Shown one piece after another: positions 15,753 to 24,350 of a stretch of 64,000 bases of DNA; position 1 is the stretch's first letter; each line of letters starts with the position of its first letter. Source of the DNA: DATEPR01 sp036279295 (GTDB lineage: Bacteria > Actinomycetota > Actinomycetes > Mycobacteriales > Pseudonocardiaceae); assembly GCA_036279295.1 (NCBI GenBank), contig DASUJK010000025.1, positions 1-64,000 of the forward strand, written 5' to 3'. A model generated the notes under the pieces. That model saw nothing but the letters and a program-made list of their open reading frames with translations, made no database searches and was not told the DNA's origin. Position numbers and translations under genes: made by a program.

Positions 15753-16133
15753 GTGGCCGACGAGGACGTGGTTGGGCTGCTGAAAGGGCTCGATCCGCGC
15801 AAGGTCGGCCGGGATCGGTTCGCCGCCCTGCTGGCCGAGATGGACCGCCAGGCTGCCGACGGCGGTGCGGTCGATCTGAGCGATCTGGACGCGGCCACCT
15901 TTGCCCGGCTGATCACCGGGGCGTCGGCCGACCAGCTCAACGGCGTGCTGGCGCGGCCGGAACCGCGGACCAGGGTGCTCGACGAGATCACGGCACATCC
16001 GGCCGACTTCCTGCGGCTGATCACCCGCAACGTGTCCGGGCCGGTGTTGTTCATGGCGGGCAAGCTGAAGGTCGACGGTGATCTTGGTTTCGCGGCCGGG
16101 CTGACGAGCCTGTTCGACCTGCCGCGAGGGTGA
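15753..16133 (+). CDS. SCP2 sterol-binding-domain-like protein
   Basis: A 126-aa protein with a GTG start 13 bases after the TetR operators and a GGGAGG ribosome site. The second half has the SCP2 pattern: a strand-rich stretch, then F-M-A-G-K-L-K-V-D-G-D-L-G-F-A-A-G-L-T-S-L-F, where G-K-L-K-V-x-G-D is typical of the lipid-binding fold. Such proteins carry or present acyl lipids. The first 60 residues are helical and do not match the family as I know it. The shared promoter with tetR puts it in the predicted fatty-acid regulon. Confidence 0.75.
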   Translation: MADEDVVGLLKGLDPRKVGRDRFAALLAEMDRQAADGGAVDLSDLDAATFARLITGASADQLNGVLARPEPRTRVLDEITAHPADFLRLITRNVSGPVLFMAGKLKVDGDLGFAAGLTSLFDLPRG

Positions 16134-16240
16134 TCCGTAGCCCAGAGTGAGAATGTGACACGCATCACAGCACTTGCGCTGGGCCATCCGAGTGGTCCGG
16201 GCCGACAAGCACCTCGATATCGCGGGTACCGTCGCAGAAC

Positions 16241-16579
16241 GTGAGAGACGAGCCACTTCGTCCCGTTGTGCTCCCCAAGGTTTTGCTGGAACACACCGAT
16301 GGGCTGATCGTCGCGGTACAGCGGTACCACACCGCCCTGGCCCAGATGATGGCCGCGGAGCACACCATCCGCGAGGTGGTGGACAACGCGCTCCATGCCG
16401 GTGTCTCAGCGAGCACGCTCCGGGGGATCATCAACAGTTTCGCGGACGCCCAGAACACGCCCCTGCTCTACGCATCCGACGTGGATCCCCGGCTGACCGG
16501 CGAGGACCACGACCTGGTCGGCGTCGACTCGCTGCTCCAGGATCTGGCCGCGCGTAGGACGGGCACCGAGCGGATCTGA
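16241..16579 (+). CDS. small hypothetical protein with possible HTH
   Basis: A 112-aa product from a GTG at 16241 without a clear ribosome site; it could be leaderless. Codon use fits the genome. The stretch H-T-I-R-E-V-V-D-N-A-L-H-A-G-V-S-A-S-T-L has the spacing of a helix-turn-helix, followed by an acidic, disordered-looking tail. No family recognised. It converges on the bkd operon with a shared terminator. Confidence 0.5.
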   Translation: MRDEPLRPVVLPKVLLEHTDGLIVAVQRYHTALAQMMAAEHTIREVVDNALHAGVSASTLRGIINSFADAQNTPLLYASDVDPRLTGEDHDLVGVDSLLQDLAARRTGTERI

Positions 16580-16583
16580 CGAG

Positions 16584-16609
16584 ATGGGCCGGCCATCGGG
16601 CCGGCCCAT
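16584..16609. terminator. bidirectional terminator
   Basis: Perfect 10-bp stem ATGGGCCGGC / GCCGGCCCAT with a 6-base loop between the converging hypothetical gene and the E2 gene. Confidence 0.75.
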
Positions 16610-16613
16610 TCGG

Positions 16614-17945
16614 TCAGTACGTGATCGCGGTCGCCGGGTCGGCCAGCAGTGCGCCGACGTCGGCCAGGAACCGGGAGCCCTGTTCGCCGTCCACCACCCG
16701 GTGGTCGAAGCTCAGCGACAGCTGGCACACCTTGCGTGGCACCACCTGGCCGTTCACCACCCACGGCATGTCCCGGATGGCGCCGAACGCCAGGATCGCC
16801 GACTCGCCGGGGTTGATGATCGGCGTCCCGGTGTCCACACCGAACACACCGACGTTGGTGATGGTGAACGTGCCGTCCAGCATCTCGGCCGGCTGGGTCT
16901 TGCCGTCCCGCGCGGTCGCCGTCAACCGGTCCAGCGCACCGGCCAGGTCCGGCAGCGACAGCTGCTCCGCGTCCCGGATCTTCGGCACCACCAGGCCACG
17001 GGGGGTGGCCGCCGCGATGCCGAGGTGCACATAGGACTTGTAGACGATCTCGCCCGCCTGCTCGTCCCAGGTGGCGTTCACATCGGGCGTCCTGCGCACC
17101 GCGAGGCACACGGCCTTCGCCGCGAACGCCAACGGCGTCAGCTTCACCTCGGCGAACCGGGGATCGGTCTTCAGCTTGGCCCGCAGCTCCATCATCGGCG
17201 TGACGTCGATGGTCAGGAACTCGGTGACGTGCGGTGCGGTGAACGCGCTGGCCACCATCGCCGCGGCCGTCGCCTTGCGCACACCTTTGACCGGCACCCT
17301 GCGCTCCCGCGCGCCCCGGTCCACGGCGACAGCGGCGACCGGCTCGGCTGCCGGCTCCGCGAGCGCACGCCGCACGTCGTCCCTGGTGATCACACCGGCC
17401 GGGCCACTGCCGGTCAGCACGTACAGGTCGACGCCCAGCTCCCTGGCCAGCTTGCGCACCGGCGGCTTGGCCAGCGGCACGTAACCGCCGCGGGCCACCG
17501 GTACCGGCTCGGGTTCGGGTTCCGGCACGGGTTCGGGAGCAACCACCGGGGCTGCCGGTGCCGGGGCCATGGCGTTCGTCCTCGGCCGACGGCGAGCCGC
17601 GGCCGCCTTCGGGCCGTAGCCGACCAGGTTGGGAACCTTGTCACCGGAGTCGGCGGGCGCGGAACCGTTGTTGGTGGGAGCCGGCGCGGCGGCACCGGTC
17701 GGGTCCACGTCGATCACGATGATCGGCGCGCCCACGTCCACCGTCTGGCCGACCTCGACCAGCAGTTCGCTGACCTTGCCGGCGTCCGGGCTGGGCAGCT
17801 CGACGGCCGCCTTCGCCGTCTCGATCTCCACGATGATCTGGTTGATGACCACGTCATCACCAGGCTGGACGCGCCAACCCAGGATCTCCGCGTCGGTCAG
17901 GCCCTCAGCGGTGTCGGGCAGCATGAATCGCTTGAAGTCAGGCAT
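16614..17945 (-). CDS. bkdC: branched-chain 2-oxoacid dehydrogenase E2
   Basis: A 443-aa dihydrolipoamide acyltransferase. Residues 1-80 are a lipoyl domain with the lipoylated Lys45 in E-I-E-T-A-K-A-A-V. A Pro/Ala-rich linker follows, then the E1/E3-binding domain (P-P-V-R-K-L-A-R-E-L-G-V, G-P-A-G-V-I-T-R-D-D-V) and a catalytic domain ending S-F-D-H-R-V-V-D-G with the active His and Asp. It transfers the acyl group from E1 to CoA. Third gene of the operon, starting 3 bases after the E1beta stop. No E3 gene is nearby. Confidence 0.93.
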   Translation of the reverse strand: MPDFKRFMLPDTAEGLTDAEILGWRVQPGDDVVINQIIVEIETAKAAVELPSPDAGKVSELLVEVGQTVDVGAPIIVIDVDPTGAAAPAPTNNGSAPADSGDKVPNLVGYGPKAAAARRRPRTNAMAPAPAAPVVAPEPVPEPEPEPVPVARGGYVPLAKPPVRKLARELGVDLYVLTGSGPAGVITRDDVRRALAEPAAEPVAAVAVDRGARERRVPVKGVRKATAAAMVASAFTAPHVTEFLTIDVTPMMELRAKLKTDPRFAEVKLTPLAFAAKAVCLAVRRTPDVNATWDEQAGEIVYKSYVHLGIAAATPRGLVVPKIRDAEQLSLPDLAGALDRLTATARDGKTQPAEMLDGTFTITNVGVFGVDTGTPIINPGESAILAFGAIRDMPWVVNGQVVPRKVCQLSLSFDHRVVDGEQGSRFLADVGALLADPATAITY

Positions 17946-17948
17946 GTC

Positions 17949-18974
17949 TCACCAGGCCAGCGAGCGGTCGACGGCGTGCAGTACCCGGTCCAAATCCGGC
18001 AGGAAGTCTTCCTCCAGCTTGGTCGGCGGATAAGGGGTGTCGAACCCGGTCACCCGCAGCACCGGTGCCTCCAGCGAGTAGAAGCACTCCTGCTGCACCC
18101 TGGTGGCCACCTCGGACGCGATGGACGCCTCGCCCGGCGACTCGCTGACCACGACCAGCCGACCGGTCCTGCGGACCGAGTCGAACACCGGATCCAGGTC
18201 CAGCGGCGACAGCGTGCGCAGATCGATCACCTCGATGCTGATGCCGTCCGAGTCGGCTGCCGAGGCCGCCGCCAGACACGTCCGGATGGACGGCCCGTAG
18301 CTGGCCACGGTAATGGTCGTGCCGGCACGCAGCACCTTCGAGCTGAACAGCGGCATCGGTGTGACCGCCGTGTCGAGTTCGGCCTTCTCGTAGTAGCGGC
18401 CCTTGGGCTCGAAGAACAGCACCGGGTCGTCGTTGGCGACGGCCTGCTGGATCATCCAGTAGGCGTCCACCGGGTTGGAGCACGACACGACCTTCAGGCC
18501 CGCGGTGTGCGCGAAGTACGACTCGGGCGACTCGGAGTGGTGCTCGACCGCGCCGATGCCACCGCCGAACGGCACCCGGATCACCATCGGCATCTTGACC
18601 TTGCCCTGGCTGCGGTAGTGGATCTTCGCGACCTGCGACACGATCTGGTCGAACGCCGGGAAGATGAACCCGTCGAACTGGATCTCGCACACCGGCCGGA
18701 AACCGCGGATCGCCAGACCGACAGCGGTGCCGACGATGCCGGACTCGGCCAGTGGCGTGTCCAGCACCCGCTGCTCACCGAAGTCCTTCTGCAGGCCGTC
18801 GGTGATACGGAAGACGCCGCCGAGCTTGCCGACGTCCTCGCCCATGATGATGACCTTGGGGTCGGCCTCCATGGCCGCCCGCAGGCCCTGGTTGAGCGCC
18901 TTGGCCATGGTGACCGTGCGGACCGACGGCTGGGCGGAGTCGGTGCCCTTGGCTCCGATCGTGGGTGCGGCCAT
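17949..18974 (-). CDS. bkdB: 2-oxoacid dehydrogenase E1 beta subunit
   Basis: A 341-aa transketolase-like subunit. It has the E1beta hallmarks: M-A-K-A-L-N-Q-G-L-R near the start, I-M-G-E-D-V-G-K-L-G-G, D-T-P-L-A-E-S-G-I-V-G with the glutamate that contacts the thiamine ring, and G-G-G-I-G-A-V-E-H-H-S. Pairs with E1alpha in an alpha2-beta2 enzyme that decarboxylates branched-chain 2-oxoacids, supplying branched starter units for fatty acids. Its ATG overlaps the E1alpha stop by one base. Confidence 0.93.
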   Translation of the reverse strand: MAAPTIGAKGTDSAQPSVRTVTMAKALNQGLRAAMEADPKVIIMGEDVGKLGGVFRITDGLQKDFGEQRVLDTPLAESGIVGTAVGLAIRGFRPVCEIQFDGFIFPAFDQIVSQVAKIHYRSQGKVKMPMVIRVPFGGGIGAVEHHSESPESYFAHTAGLKVVSCSNPVDAYWMIQQAVANDDPVLFFEPKGRYYEKAELDTAVTPMPLFSSKVLRAGTTITVASYGPSIRTCLAAASAADSDGISIEVIDLRTLSPLDLDPVFDSVRRTGRLVVVSESPGEASIASEVATRVQQECFYSLEAPVLRVTGFDTPYPPTKLEEDFLPDLDRVLHAVDRSLAW

Positions 18975-20194
18975 CAGTGCTCACCCCCGGTGAAGCCGGC
19001 TGCGTACTCCAGGTACTCGTCCCGCTGCGCGTCCAGCACGGGGCTGGGCTCGGCGTAGACGTTGCTGAAGATCCGTTCGGCGGGCGGATCAGGCATGTTG
19101 TCGCAGAACTCGCGCAACTCGGCGGCCAGCGCGTCGGAGTCGGCCTGCACGCTGTCGAAGTAGTCCTGGTCGGCCAGCCCGTTGCGGGCCAGGTGCGCCC
19201 GGACCCGCTCGATCGGGTCCTTCAGCTTCCATGCCTCGACCTCGTCGGACAGCCGGTAGCGGGTCGGGTCGTCGGTGGTGGTGTGCGCGTCCATCCGGTA
19301 GGTGAACGCCTCGATGAGCACCGGGCCGTTGCCGTGCCGGCACTCGTCCAGCGCCCAGCGCGTCACCGCGAGGCAGGCCAGCACGTCGTTGCCGTCCACC
19401 CGGATGCCGGGGAAGCCGTAGCCACGGGCGCGCTGGTACAGCGGCAGCCTGCTCTGGCGTTCGGTCGGCTCGGAGATCGCCCACTGGTTGTTCTGGCAGA
19501 ACAGCACGAGCGGCGCGTCGTACACGGCCGACCACACGAAGCCCTCGTGCACGTCGCCCTGGCTGGTGGCGCCGTCACCGAAGTAGACGATGGTCGCCTC
19601 GTCGGTGTCAGATGCAGAGCCGTCCCCGTCGATATTTCCAACACGGCCCTCGAACTTCTGCCCCATCGCGTAACCGGCCGCGTTGAGCACCTGGTTGCCG
19701 ATGACGATCGTGTACAGGTTGAACCGCGCTGCGATCGGGTCCCAGCTGCCGTGGTCGGTGCAGCGGAAGATGCCCAGCAGATCCGTCGGCGGCACCCCTC
19801 GGCACCACGCGACGCCGTGTTCGCGGTAACTGGGGAAGGCCATGTCCTGCGTGCGCAGCGCGCGTCCGGAGCCGACCTGGGCGGCCTCCTGGCCGAGCAG
19901 CGGGACCCAGATGCCCAGCTGGCCCTGGCGCTGCAGCGCGTTGGCCTCCCGGTCCATCCTGCGCACCAGCACCATGTCCCGGTACAGCGAACGCAGTTCG
20001 TCGGTGCCGATCTCGATGTCGAAGTCCGGGTGCGTGACCCGCTCACCTTCCGGGGTGAGCAGCTGCACCAGATCTGCGCCGCCTTCGCTTGTTGCTCGCA
20101 AGCCGGCGATCACCTGTTCCGTGGTCGGTGTGGCAGCGGTGGCGGCCGGCGTACTGGCCGGCCGTTCCTGCGTCCAGTGCTCTGCGGACGACAT
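18974..20194 (-). CDS. bkdA: 2-oxoacid dehydrogenase E1 alpha subunit
   Basis: About 406 aa from the ATG at 20194 (GAGGAG upstream); the frame is open for a further 47 codons but that extension is low-complexity and unlike the family. The thiamine diphosphate motif G-D-G-A-T-S-Q-G-D-V-H-E-G ends in C-Q-N-N. The phosphorylation-loop region Y-R-M-D-A-H-T-T-T-D-D-P-T-R-Y is present. The E1alpha/E1beta/E2 set with this E2 suits a branched-chain rather than a pyruvate complex, but substrate specificity is not proven by sequence. Confidence 0.9.
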   Translation of the reverse strand: MSSAEHWTQERPASTPAATAATPTTEQVIAGLRATSEGGADLVQLLTPEGERVTHPDFDIEIGTDELRSLYRDMVLVRRMDREANALQRQGQLGIWVPLLGQEAAQVGSGRALRTQDMAFPSYREHGVAWCRGVPPTDLLGIFRCTDHGSWDPIAARFNLYTIVIGNQVLNAAGYAMGQKFEGRVGNIDGDGSASDTDEATIVYFGDGATSQGDVHEGFVWSAVYDAPLVLFCQNNQWAISEPTERQSRLPLYQRARGYGFPGIRVDGNDVLACLAVTRWALDECRHGNGPVLIEAFTYRMDAHTTTDDPTRYRLSDEVEAWKLKDPIERVRAHLARNGLADQDYFDSVQADSDALAAELREFCDNMPDPPAERIFSNVYAEPSPVLDAQRDEYLEYAAGFTGGEH

Positions 20195-20573
20195 GGCGCG
20201 TGTCTCCTCGGTTACGAGGCCGCGCGGCCGCTTGTGGCGGCCGCCTACGGCCGTGCCGACGGCCTCCGCCGTTCCCCGGTCGGGGATCGGTCCGGTCACC
20301 GTCGGCACTGACGGTTCACTACCCCATCCTGGCATGACCCACGCCGCGAAGGTGAGGCGGAGAGTGCGCTACCTGGCGTGGTGGGCGGCGCTGAACTGCG
20401 GAAACGGTTGGAAGGGCAATGATCGGTCGGCAAACTGACCAGCCGTCCGCGCTGGTCGGGACCGCCACTCGGACGGGTGGCGACTGTTGGGCCGGTTGGG
20501 GGTGGCCTTGGTCACATCCTGGTTACGGGACTGGCATGCCGATCAGGCGGGCACCCGGTGGCAGGATCGGGGC
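20195..20573. other. divergent intergenic region, bkd operon / M20 peptidase
   Basis: About 380 bases without a supported gene. It should hold the promoters of both divergent units. I saw no convincing Lrp-type or other operator and no hairpin strong enough to report. Confidence 0.4.
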
Positions 20574-22007
20574 GTGGCTGACGTCGATCGCGCGATCCTG
20601 ACCAGTACCGTCCGCACCGTCTGGGAGCGGGACATCCTGCCCGGACTGTCCGAGCTGGTCGCCATTCCGGCCGTGTCGGAGGCATTCGACCCGGAGTGGG
20701 CGGCCAACGGGCACCTGGCCGCGGCGGTGGAGCACCTGCGGACGTGGCTGTCCGGCCGGAACCTGCCCGGCGCCGCCATTGAGGTCGTCGAACTGGACGG
20801 CAAGGCCCCGCTGCTGGTGCTGGACCTGCCAGCGTCGGCGGGTGCTGTCGACGCGGGCACCGTGCTGCTCTACGGCCACCTGGACAAGCAGCCCCCGGTC
20901 GGCGGCTGGTCGGACGGGCTGGACCCGTGGACCCCGGTGGTCCGGGAGGGTCGGCTCTACGGCCGGGGCGCCGCTGACGACGGGTACGCCGGGTTCGCGT
21001 CGGCGGCCGCTGTCGAGGCGGTGCTCGCGGCGGGCGGTGAGCACGCCAGGTGCGTGCTGCTGCTGGAGACCGGCGAGGAGTCCGGCAGCCCGGACCTGCC
21101 CGATTACCTCACCGTGCTGAGCCCCCGGTTCGGCGACGTGACGCTGGTCGTGTGCCTGGACTCCGGGGCCAGCGACTACGACCGCCTGTGGCTGACCACA
21201 TCGCTGCGCGGCATGGTGCAGACGACACTCACCGCGCGGGTGCTGGAGGGCGGCCTGCACTCCGGTGTCGCGGGCGGGATCGTGCCCAGTTCGTTCCGGG
21301 TGCTGCGCGGCCTGCTGGACCGGTTGGAGGACTCGGCCACCGGCCAGGTCGTGCTGCCCGAGCTGCACGTCGAGGTGCCGGCCAACCGGATGGACGAGCT
21401 CAAGGCGAGCATCGAGGCCGTGCCCGGTGCCGTGCGGGTCGGCCTGCCGCTGGTGCCCGGTGTCGAGCTGGCCAGCGAGGACGAGCTGGAACTGGTGCTG
21501 AACAACACCTGGCGGCCGTCCATGTCGGTGATCGGCGCCGAAGGCCTGCCGGCAGCGGCCGACGCCGGCAACGTGCTGCGCCCGTTCACCACCCTGTGCC
21601 TGAGCTTCCGCCTGCCGCCCACCAACGACTCGGCCAAGGCGCAGGCCGCGATCCGCAGGGCGCTGACCACCGACGTGCCCTACAACGCGCAGATCGAGTT
21701 GTCCCGGATGGAAGCCGGCGACGGCTGGAACGCGCCGGATGTGGCGCCGTGGCTGCGGGCCGCCCTGGACGAGGCGTCCGACGGTGTGTTCGGCGCCCCG
21801 TGGCGCACGATCGGGCTCGGTGGCTCAATTCCGCTGATGGGCCTGTTGCAACAGCAGTACCCTGCCGCACAGTTCGTGGTCACCGGGGTTCTCGGGCCGG
21901 GCAGCAACGCACACGTGCCCAACGAGTCGCTGCACCTGGACTACGCGCGGAAGGTCACCGAGACGATCGCCCTGGTGCTCGCCGCGCACGCGACAACGCG
22001 AGGCTGA
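20574..22007 (+). CDS. M20-family metallopeptidase (dipeptidase)
   Basis: A 477-aa zinc peptidase from a GTG at 20574. The metal-binding elements of clan MH are in place: Y-G-H-L-D-K-Q-P (His and catalytic Asp), G-R-G-A-A-D-D-G-Y (bridging Asp), E-T-G-E-E-S-G-S (catalytic and metal Glu) and a late H in G-S-N-A-H-V-P-N-E. The inserted lid domain spans about residues 210-370. By family it hydrolyses small peptides or N-acyl amino acids in the cytoplasm. The beta-solenoid gene follows 12 bases later. Confidence 0.92.
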   Translation: MADVDRAILTSTVRTVWERDILPGLSELVAIPAVSEAFDPEWAANGHLAAAVEHLRTWLSGRNLPGAAIEVVELDGKAPLLVLDLPASAGAVDAGTVLLYGHLDKQPPVGGWSDGLDPWTPVVREGRLYGRGAADDGYAGFASAAAVEAVLAAGGEHARCVLLLETGEESGSPDLPDYLTVLSPRFGDVTLVVCLDSGASDYDRLWLTTSLRGMVQTTLTARVLEGGLHSGVAGGIVPSSFRVLRGLLDRLEDSATGQVVLPELHVEVPANRMDELKASIEAVPGAVRVGLPLVPGVELASEDELELVLNNTWRPSMSVIGAEGLPAAADAGNVLRPFTTLCLSFRLPPTNDSAKAQAAIRRALTTDVPYNAQIELSRMEAGDGWNAPDVAPWLRAALDEASDGVFGAPWRTIGLGGSIPLMGLLQQQYPAAQFVVTGVLGPGSNAHVPNESLHLDYARKVTETIALVLAAHATTRG

Positions 22008-22019
22008 CCAGGAGGTTCG

Positions 22020-24290
22020 ATGCCGGCCAACCGGAACGGCGGTCCGAGCGACGGGCCGCCGCCCGACGAGCCGACCGGTGAACTCGACGTCCACGACCCG
22101 AATCCGCCCCGCTGGGCCGAGATGCAGGCCGAGGACGTCGTCCGGCGGGTGATCGAACCGGACACCACCAGCATGCTGCGCTGGCGGCGCCGGTCGGCGG
22201 CGCCGCCCGTGGTACGCATCGAGGACCGCTACCTCGTCGGCACGCTGGACCTGCGGGCGCTGGAATTCCCCTATCTCCTGGAGTTCGTGCGCTGCCGGTT
22301 CGAGCGGCCGCCCGACGTCCGGCAGGCCAACCTGGCCGGGCTGGAGTTCAACGGCTGCTGGCTGCCCGGCCTGTCCGCGCGGAACACCCGCAGCGACAAC
22401 GACATCGCGCTGCTGAACACGACCGTGCGCGGCGGTTCGGTGGACCTGACCGACGCGCACATCCGGGGTTCGCTGCTGCTGTCCGGCAGCAGGCTGAACA
22501 ACCCCGGCAAGCGCGGCCTGCACGCCGACCGGCTGCAACTGGCCGGTGCGCTGCTGGCCAACAACCTCGAAGTGGTCGGCGAGGTGCGGATCGCCGGTCT
22601 GCGCAGCGGTGGCAACGTCAACTTCAGCGGCGCCGGGCTGCACAACACCGACGGCTGTGCGCTGGACGGCAATGGCATGCAGGTCGGCGGGAACCTGGTG
22701 TGTGCCGTGGACGTGTTGACCGGCAACAGGTTCCGCTCCACCGGGTGGGTGTTCCTGCCCAGCGTGCAGGTCGAGAGCGACTGGTCGATGCGTGGCGCGC
22801 AGCTGCGGCCGGGCGGTGACACCCGGGCGGGGCTGCCGGTGGACGACCCGTACTACGACATCCACACGACGCTGATCGCCGACCGGATCAAGGTCGGCGG
22901 CAACGCCGACCTGGACGGCGAGTTCACCTCCACCGGCACGCTGCGCATGGTGAACGCGCACATCGGCGGGTCGCTGCGGATGACCGGTGCCAACGTGGAC
23001 ATCTCGGCCGGCAAGGAGGCGCCGTTCGACAACCGGGCGGTGTACCTGGACGGCACCCAGATCGACGGCAACCTGGACGCGCGTGGGGTGCGGGTGACCG
23101 GCGAGTGGCGGCTGCTGGACCTCGGTGTGCGCGGGAACGTGCGGCTGGACGGCTCGGTGCTGGCCAATCCGGGACACGACGTGTGGGTGGCGCGGCGCAG
23201 CACCGTCGGCGGCAACTTCGAGTGCCGCGACTGCGAGATCTACGGCTCGATGATCATGCAGGAGGTCCAGATCGGGGCCAACCTGGACCTGCGGGCCAGC
23301 AGGCTGAGTCGGCCCGGCCGGTACACCAGGGACCGGAACATCAAGCCCTGCCTGGACATTCGGGCCGCCCGGATCGGTCAGGACGTGGTGTGCGCCGCCG
23401 GCTCGCGGCGGGCGTTCTCGGCCATCGGCGAAGTGCGGATGGTGCGCGCCATCATCGGCCGGCAGTTGACCTTCGCCGGTGCCGAACTCGGCGAGGGCGA
23501 CGGTGAGCGGCACAGCGCGCTCAACGCATTCGGTGCGCAGACACAGGAGTTGACCCTCACGCTGGCCCGTCCGCCGCGTGGCCGGATCGGGCTGCGGCAG
23601 CTGAGATGCTCGTCGCTCAACGACAACGAAGCACTGTGGCAGGCCAGCGGCGGCATCGACATGGACGCCTTCCGTTACGACTCGCTGACCAAACCCGTCG
23701 AGCTGACCGACGACGAAGCCGTGCTGCTGCGGCTGCAATGGCTGCGGGACGCGGAACGCGACGTGTACAGCCCAGGGCCGTACGACCAGTTGGCCACGAT
23801 GCTGCGCGCGTCGGGCAACGAGGAACACGCCGACACCGTGCTGATCGAGAAGCAGCGACGGCGCTATGGCGCGCTGGCCCGCGGTTTCCGGGTGCTCGGC
23901 CCGCTGGTGCTGTGCTGGAGCTGGTTGCAGCGATCCATGGTGGGCTACGGCTACCGGCCGTCCAGGGCGCTGGCCTGGCTGTTCCTGCTGCTGGTCGTCG
24001 GCACGCTGTGGTTCGGGCTGTACCCGACCCACTGCCTGCCGGTGCACGGCGATCCGGCTTCGTTTGCCACCTACCGGTTCTGCCCGCTGACCAACCAGGA
24101 CGACCACCTGGTGTGGAACCCGTTCCTGTTCACGCTCGATCTGCTCATCCCGATCGTCGACTTCGGCAACAAGAACCGGTGGGCGCTACCCGGTGCGTCC
24201 CAATGGTTCGCGGCCGCCCTGATCGCCGCGGGCTGGATCCTAGCCACCACGGTCGCGGCCGGCGTTACAAGAATGCTGCGGCGCCAGTAA
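22020..24290 (+). CDS. beta-solenoid membrane protein of unknown function
   Basis: A 756-aa protein. Residues about 60-560 consist of degenerate repeats of roughly 20 residues such as V-G-G-N-A-D-L-D-G, I-G-G-S-L-R-M-T-G-A, I-D-G-N-L-D-A-R-G, V-G-G-N-F-E-C-R-D, pointing to a right-handed beta-helix. The last 120 residues have two or three membrane segments (W-L-F-L-L-L-V-V-G-T-L-W-F-G-L, W-F-A-A-A-L-I-A-A-G-W). Relatives are often labelled membrane-associated oxidoreductase, but no nucleotide or redox motif is visible, so I do not use that name. It has no signal peptide, so the solenoid is probably cytoplasmic. Confidence 0.7.
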   Translation: MPANRNGGPSDGPPPDEPTGELDVHDPNPPRWAEMQAEDVVRRVIEPDTTSMLRWRRRSAAPPVVRIEDRYLVGTLDLRALEFPYLLEFVRCRFERPPDVRQANLAGLEFNGCWLPGLSARNTRSDNDIALLNTTVRGGSVDLTDAHIRGSLLLSGSRLNNPGKRGLHADRLQLAGALLANNLEVVGEVRIAGLRSGGNVNFSGAGLHNTDGCALDGNGMQVGGNLVCAVDVLTGNRFRSTGWVFLPSVQVESDWSMRGAQLRPGGDTRAGLPVDDPYYDIHTTLIADRIKVGGNADLDGEFTSTGTLRMVNAHIGGSLRMTGANVDISAGKEAPFDNRAVYLDGTQIDGNLDARGVRVTGEWRLLDLGVRGNVRLDGSVLANPGHDVWVARRSTVGGNFECRDCEIYGSMIMQEVQIGANLDLRASRLSRPGRYTRDRNIKPCLDIRAARIGQDVVCAAGSRRAFSAIGEVRMVRAIIGRQLTFAGAELGEGDGERHSALNAFGAQTQELTLTLARPPRGRIGLRQLRCSSLNDNEALWQASGGIDMDAFRYDSLTKPVELTDDEAVLLRLQWLRDAERDVYSPGPYDQLATMLRASGNEEHADTVLIEKQRRRYGALARGFRVLGPLVLCWSWLQRSMVGYGYRPSRALAWLFLLLVVGTLWFGLYPTHCLPVHGDPASFATYRFCPLTNQDDHLVWNPFLFTLDLLIPIVDFGNKNRWALPGASQWFAAALIAAGWILATTVAAGVTRMLRRQ

Positions 24291-24350
24291 CGACATCGAA
24301 CTGAAATACGATTCAGGTGCGGGTTCCCTTGTCAGGTCCGGAGGTTCGTG

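Noticed and set aside
16584..19058. A very long open frame on the plus strand opposite the bkd genes
   Set aside because: It mirrors the E2 and E1beta genes, is rich in Arg, Gly and His as expected of an antisense frame in high-GC DNA, and has no recognisable domain.
20195..20573. Possible Lrp/BkdR operator before the bkd operon
   Set aside because: No repeat with convincing symmetry or recurrence was found in the region.
21825..24107. A 760-codon open frame on the minus strand opposite the beta-solenoid gene
   Set aside because: Its composition (His, Gln, Val, Arg runs) is that of an antisense shadow; the plus-strand frame has clear repeats and membrane helices.
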